This document shows, one piece after another, positions 5,863 to 6,331 of a stretch of 6,331 bases of DNA. The stretch's first letter is position 1, and the number at the start of each line of letters is the position of its first letter. A model generated the notes under the pieces. That model saw only the letters and a program-made list of their open reading frames with translations. It searched no databases and was not told the origin of the DNA. Source of the stretch: SIG588 sp964515215 (lineage in GTDB: Bacteria; Bacillota; Clostridia; Oscillospirales; Acutalibacteraceae); contig CAZESL010000116.1 in the NCBI GenBank assembly GCA_964515215.1, positions 1 to 6,331 of the forward strand, in the 5' to 3' direction. Position numbers and translations under genes: made by a program.

Positions 5863-5937
5863 GGCTCCTTCCCCTCTGGGACGGAGAAGCAGGGTACGGT
5901 CCGCGACCGTGCCGCTCACTTCGCCTTTTTAGCCATT
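5748..5937 (-). promoter_or_regulatory. Structured 5' leader of the regulator mRNA
   Basis: About 190 nt lie between the predicted P2 transcription start and the regulator ATG. Perfect or near-perfect stems are visible: ACGGTC-GCG-GACCGT at 5910-5896, and CTTCTCC (5889-5883) with GGGGAAG (5874-5868). At 5823-5807 two hairpins compete: AGAGA-CGG-TCTCT or CGGTC-TCTT-GACCG. GACGGTC (5822-5816) can also pair over a longer distance with GACCGTC (5784-5778). Alternative pairings of one strand segment are what attenuators and riboswitches use. I do not recognise a known riboswitch, T-box or attenuator family, and no clear U tract follows a hairpin. A six-codon ATG frame (MAKKAK, 5936-5916) begins at about the predicted +1. 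Confidence 0.45.
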
Positions 5938-5943
5938 ATCTAT

Positions 5944-5972
5944 ATAATACACAATCCACAGAAATTTTTCAA
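5944..5972 (-). promoter_or_regulatory. Predicted sigma-A promoter P2 of the regulator gene
   Basis: Minus strand: -35 TTGAAA (5972-5967), a 17-bp spacer, -10 TATTAT (5949-5944). Both boxes are close to consensus with ideal spacing. Transcription should start near 5937. Upstream DNA is very A/T-rich and could also serve as an UP element. Confidence 0.7.
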
Positions 5973-6051
5973 GGCAAAACGGCAAAAAAATCGAAAATTT
6001 TTTCACTTTTTTCGGCGTTTTAACAATTTGTTTGCATTTTTTGCCCGTTTT
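5962..6051. other. Helically phased A/T tracts (probable intrinsically curved DNA) over and upstream of P2
   Basis: Nine A/T tracts occur at 5962-5969, 5976-5979, 5984-5990, 5994-6003, 6007-6012, 6018-6021, 6027-6033 (interrupted by one G), 6037-6042 and 6048-6051. Their centres run from about 5965.5 to 6049.5, or 84 bp in eight steps, which averages 10.5 bp and equals one turn of B-DNA. A-tracts phased this way bend DNA in one direction. The array begins at the P2 -35 box and extends upstream, where curvature often assists RNA polymerase or nucleoid-protein binding. An imperfect inverted repeat (GGCAAAAAA 6045-6037 with TTTTTTGCC 5989-5981) lies within it. Confidence 0.6.
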
Positions 6052-6071
6052 CGCCTTTCCGCTACCGTTCG

Positions 6072-6082
6072 CACCTCCTTTT
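6072..6082 (-). promoter_or_regulatory. Strong Shine-Dalgarno with no start codon after it
   Basis: AAAAGGAGGTG on the minus strand (6082-6072) is the best SD in the window. The next 15 nt contain no ATG, GTG or TTG. The first ATG, near 6037, opens only five codons. The only long open frame across the site begins at an ATG inside the P1 operator and lacks an SD. The site may mark where a gene driven by P1 once began, or may be chance in purine-rich DNA. Confidence 0.4.
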
Positions 6083-6123
6083 CGTTTTCTCCCCTTCTTA
6101 TCGCCGCCCGTTCCGTTTCTCGC

Positions 6124-6178
6124 GCGACTACATTTGTAGTCGCACATCCATTCTACACCTGTAGTCGGATTTTGTCAA
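6124..6178 (-). promoter_or_regulatory. Promoter P1 with two BlaI/MecI/CopY-type operators
   Basis: Minus strand: consensus -35 TTGACA (6178-6173), a 17-bp spacer, -10 TAGAAT (6155-6150), giving a start near 6143. Two dyads match the TACAnnTGTA core known for the BlaI/MecI/CopY repressor family. Operator 1, CTACAGGTGTAG (6164-6153), covers the end of the spacer and half of the -10. Operator 2 (6143-6124) has perfect 9-bp arms GCGACTACA/TGTAGTCGC around AA and sits at the transcription start. Their centres are 25 bp apart. This placement would block polymerase when bound. Such repressors are usually released by a BlaR1/M56 sensor protease responding to beta-lactams or wall stress, or by metal for CopY. 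No blaI, copY or M56 gene is in the window. The first supported gene downstream is the CdaR/PucR-type regulator, about 400 nt away beyond P2. Confidence 0.75.
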
Positions 6179-6190
6179 GAGGAAAATTTC

Positions 6191-6331
6191 ACGGTAGGGG
6201 CGGGTCTCCCACCCCCCGACCGCACGATTCCAAAACGGCGCACCAACCCTTGGCCCCCTTGCCTAAAGGGGGCTGGCCGAACATCGCCCGTATTCAGTGC
6301 TTTACGTAGTTGTTTCGGCGATGTTCCCGAG
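6191..6331. repeat. GC-rich hairpin repeat at the right edge
   Basis: No gene is supported here. GGGT (6202-6205) pairs with ACCC (6211-6214), extended by GGG (6198-6200) with CCC (6215-6217). GCCCCCTT (6253-6260) pairs perfectly with AAGGGGGC (6266-6273) around GCCTA. GAACATCGCC (6279-6288) is a perfect inverted repeat of GGCGATGTTC (6317-6326) with 28 nt between. The motifs AGGGGCGGGTCTCCCACCC and CTTGGCCCCCTT recall intergenic repeats common in Oscillospiraceae genomes (from memory). The element may continue beyond the window. Confidence 0.5.

Noticed and set aside
5748..5937. T-box or other known riboswitch in the regulator leader
   Set aside because: No T-box AGGGUGG-type motif or other conserved riboswitch core was found, so it is described only as a structured leader.
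5929..6147. Minus-strand 72-aa Lys-rich frame
   Set aside because: Its ATG lies in the P1 operator, upstream of or at the transcription start, with no SD. Its composition reflects the A-tracts, and it overlaps promoter P2.
6028..6309. Plus-strand 93-aa frame
   Set aside because: It runs through A/T tracts, operators and GC-rich hairpins and has no SD or domain.

Overview
The window looks like chromosomal DNA from a moderately GC-rich Gram-positive anaerobe of the Clostridia, most likely near the Oscillospiraceae/Ruminococcaceae. This is an inference. It rests on purine-rich Shine-Dalgarno (SD) sequences before every gene, TTG and GTG starts, the ftsE-ftsX-hydrolase-S41 gene order, a Diacid_rec/PucR-type regulator, a BlaI-type operator and GC-rich hairpin repeats in the spacers. 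No mobile element, tRNA, rRNA or CRISPR array is visible.

All supported genes lie on the minus strand, so the window is read from right to left. 6331-5748 is non-coding. It holds a hairpin repeat at the edge, then a strong promoter (P1) with two BlaI/CopY-type operators, a strong SD followed by no start codon, about 90 bp of helically phased A/T tracts, a second promoter (P2) and a structured leader of about 190 nt with a possible 40-codon upstream ORF. 5747-4662 encodes a CdaR/PucR-type regulator. 4661-4329 is a spacer with hairpins and the promoter of the next operon. 4328-152 is a compact four-gene operon: ftsE (TTG start), ftsX (GTG start, 4-bp overlap with ftsE), a secreted coiled-coil M23 endopeptidase, and a membrane-anchored PDZ/S41 protein. 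151-1 holds a plus-strand terminator-like hairpin and a second hairpin repeat.

The operon reads as a cell-wall cleavage machine. FtsE hydrolyses ATP in the cytoplasm, FtsX passes the conformational change across the membrane, and the coiled-coil M23 protein is the likely FtsEX-controlled hydrolase. Its five expected active-site residues are all present. The fourth gene should be a carboxyl-terminal processing protease. However, the catalytic Ser position is Gly, the catalytic Lys position is Arg (at the correct 25-residue spacing), and the oxyanion-loop glycines are gone. It is therefore probably a pseudoprotease, with a Thr-rich tail added at the C-terminus.

The best leads are this pseudoprotease, the BlaI-type promoter without its own gene, and the curved-DNA plus structured-leader region in front of the regulator.
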